A stretch of 64,000 nt of DNA from CAVYVZ01 sp963772065. Its GTDB lineage: Bacteria > Acidobacteriota > Vicinamibacteria > Vicinamibacterales > UBA2999. The notes beneath the pieces are model-generated. The model saw only the letters and a list, made by a program, of their open reading frames with translations. It did no database searches and was not told the DNA's origin. Positions 62,768 through 64,000 of the stretch are shown piece by piece (position 1 is the first letter of the stretch; every line of letters starts with the position of its first letter). Made by a program: the position numbers and the translations under genes. The stretch covers positions 248,001-312,000 of the forward strand of contig CAVYVZ010000008.1 of the NCBI GenBank assembly GCA_963772065.1, in the 5' to 3' direction.

Positions 62768-63947
62768 ATGGATCCCGCAACGGTTGCCCGATCGCTCCCC
62801 GCAGGATGCATCCCGCGCGGAGCTGATCGGCCGCGTCTGGTCGCCGCAGGCGGAAGGCCCGGTCCTGGTGCGGGTCCAGGGCGATTCCGTTCACGATCTC
62901 TCAGCAGTCGCCGCCACGTGCAGCCAGCTGCTGAATCTGGACGATCCCCTGAACGCCGTCCGCACGTGCGGTCCCTTGCCGCGCCTCGCGTCGGTGGCCG
63001 AGGTCCTCGGCAACTCGGTCCTGAATCGCAGCGACGAGCGCGGGCCGTGGCTCCTGGCCCCCTGCGATCTCCAGACGGTCAAAGCCAGCGGCGTGACGTT
63101 CGTGGCCAGCCTCCTCGAGCGCGTGATCGAAGAGCAGGCACGCGGCGACGCGAGCAGAGCAGACTCTCTACGTGCGGCGATCCTCGCGGCCGTCGGCGAC
63201 AGTCTCCTCGATGTTCGGCCCGGTTCCGCCAAGGCGCTTGCGTTGAAAGAGATGCTCATCGAGCAGGGGGTCTGGTCTCAGTATCTCGAGGTCGGAATCG
63301 GTCCCGATCCTGAGATCTTCACGAAGTGCTCGCCGATGGCTGCAGTCGGTACCGGGGCCGAGGTCGGAATTCATCCAGGGTCTGAGTGGAACAACCCGGA
63401 ACCTGAAGTCGTGCTCGCGGTGGCGCGGAACGGCCGGACGGTGGGCGCGGCGCTCGGGAATGACGTCAACCTGCGTGACTTCGAGGGTCGCAGCGCGCTG
63501 CTGCTCGGCAAAGCAAAGGACAACAACGCATCGTGTGCCATCGGACCGTTCATCCGTCTCTTCGATGACCACTTCGGCCTGGACCATGTGCGACGGTGCG
63601 ACGTGTCGCTCCACGTCCAGGGGCCGGACGGGTTCGAGTTCACCGGCCGAAGCTCGATGTCGCAGATCAGCCGCGACCCGCTCGAGCTCGTCGCGCAGGC
63701 CATCGGGCCGCACCACCAGTACCCGGACGGCCTCATGTTGTTCCTGGGAACGATGTTTGCCCCTACCATCGATCGTCATGCGGCCGGAAAGGGATTCACG
63801 CACATGATTGGGGACGTGGTTACCGTGGCCACGCCGACGCTCGGAGGGCTCGTGAACCGTGTGAATCACTGCGACAAAATTTCACCGTGGACGTTCGGCG
63901 TCGGGGCGCTGATGGAGAACCTCACCCGCCGGCGGGTGCTGAGATGA
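62768..63947 (+). CDS. FAH-family protein, probably 2-keto-3-deoxy sugar acid dehydratase-like (frameshifted)
   Basis: A protein of about 392 residues with the fumarylacetoacetate hydrolase fold. The start is MDPATVARSLP at ATG 62768; the frame then shifts +1 near 62798 and continues QDASRAELIGRVWSPQ. Visible are WNNPEPEVVLAVARNG (metal Glu residues), ALGNDVNLRDFEGRS, LGKAKDNNASCAIGPFI (Lys) and MLFLGTMFAP. The layout fits the 2-keto-3-deoxy-pentonate dehydratase branch of the family. Its stop overlaps an aldehyde dehydrogenase start (ATGA), which supports an oxidative pentose route of the Weimberg type (inference). Confidence 0.8.
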
Positions 63948-64000
63948 TGAAGCGATTCTCCAACTACATCGGCGGCGAATGGACGACGACCGCGGCATCG
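63944..64000 (+). CDS. Aldehyde dehydrogenase, N-terminal fragment cut by window end
   Basis: The first 19 residues, MMKRFSNYIGGEW..., match the start of NAD(P)+-dependent aldehyde dehydrogenases (F-x-N-Y-I-G-G-E-W). ATG 63944 overlaps the FAH-family stop. In this context the likely enzyme is an alpha-ketoglutarate semialdehyde dehydrogenase, the next step after a 2-keto-3-deoxy-pentonate dehydratase, but only 57 nt are visible. Confidence 0.6.
   Translation, partial: MMKRFSNYIGGEWTTTAAS

Noticed and set aside
1..64000. CRISPR array
   Set aside because: No evenly spaced direct repeats with unique spacers and no cas genes; the tandem words are 7-11 nt and form inverted pairs.

Overview
The window looks like a chromosomal piece of an Acidobacteriota genome, probably class Vicinamibacteria. 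This is inferred from gene families only: a PadR regulator next to an ADOP-type FtsX permease, two VWFA-domain secreted proteins of the acidobacterial type, a large TonB-dependent receptor with an N-terminal carboxypeptidase-regulatory-like domain, several PQQ beta-propeller proteins, high G+C and frequent GTG starts. There is no phage, plasmid, integrase, transposase or CRISPR array, and I saw no rRNA or tRNA gene.

Layout. 0.2-2.2 kb (minus): bactofilin, methyltransferase, SAM hydrolase. 2.4-5.7 kb (plus): cysteine desulfurase and MnmA (tRNA 2-thiolation pair), then a secreted metallo-beta-lactamase-fold hydrolase. 5.7-11.3 kb (minus): a tight six-gene operon glgA-trxA-trxB-TPR protein-VWA protein-unknown. 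11.3-14.0 kb (plus): FdhE-like protein and lactate permease. 14.2-16.7 kb (minus): D,D-carboxypeptidase and M20 peptidase. 16.8-25.1 kb (plus): TonB receptor, GT-C-like membrane protein, MFS/spermidine-synthase/TPR fusion. 25.4-28.4 kb: small protein, DNA methyltransferase, a secreted peroxiredoxin with an in-frame TGA (probable selenocysteine), LysR regulator. 28.5-33.8 kb: VWA protein, rpiB-zwf, and three frameshifted minus-strand genes. 33.9-38.6 kb: receiver protein, hemE-hemY, O-methyltransferase-arginase. 38.6-49.3 kb: receiver protein, secreted kinase-like protein, ADOP permease, metallophosphoesterase, PQQ dehydrogenase, asparagine-synthetase-like protein, phosphodiesterase. 49.3-56.2 kb: PadR-ADOP locus and a coupled run of membrane proteins ending in a BamB-like protein. 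56.1-64.0 kb: PQQ dehydrogenase, GH51 arabinofuranosidase, PafA-like phosphatase, TerC under a yybP-ykoY (Mn2+) riboswitch, and an FAH-family protein followed by the start of an aldehyde dehydrogenase.

The most unusual signal is not a gene. About ten hairpin-forming elements, with arms built from short degenerate tandem words (for example CACGAAA, GATTTGCGATC, GGAAAAA, GAGGGGCGAG), fill the gaps between genes. They usually begin on or next to a stop codon, and related words also appear inside open coding frames (the loop of the MFS fusion, the signal peptide of the O-methyltransferase). The second strong signal is the selenoperoxiredoxin with a fitting bacterial SECIS hairpin. The third is the Mn2+ riboswitch with an overlapping terminator.

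Caution: roughly twenty single-base frame breaks interrupt otherwise intact, conserved genes. Nearly all read as +1 insertions and seven fall in terC alone. This pattern fits insertion-biased sequencing error better than true decay, so frameshifted genes are listed over their full span.
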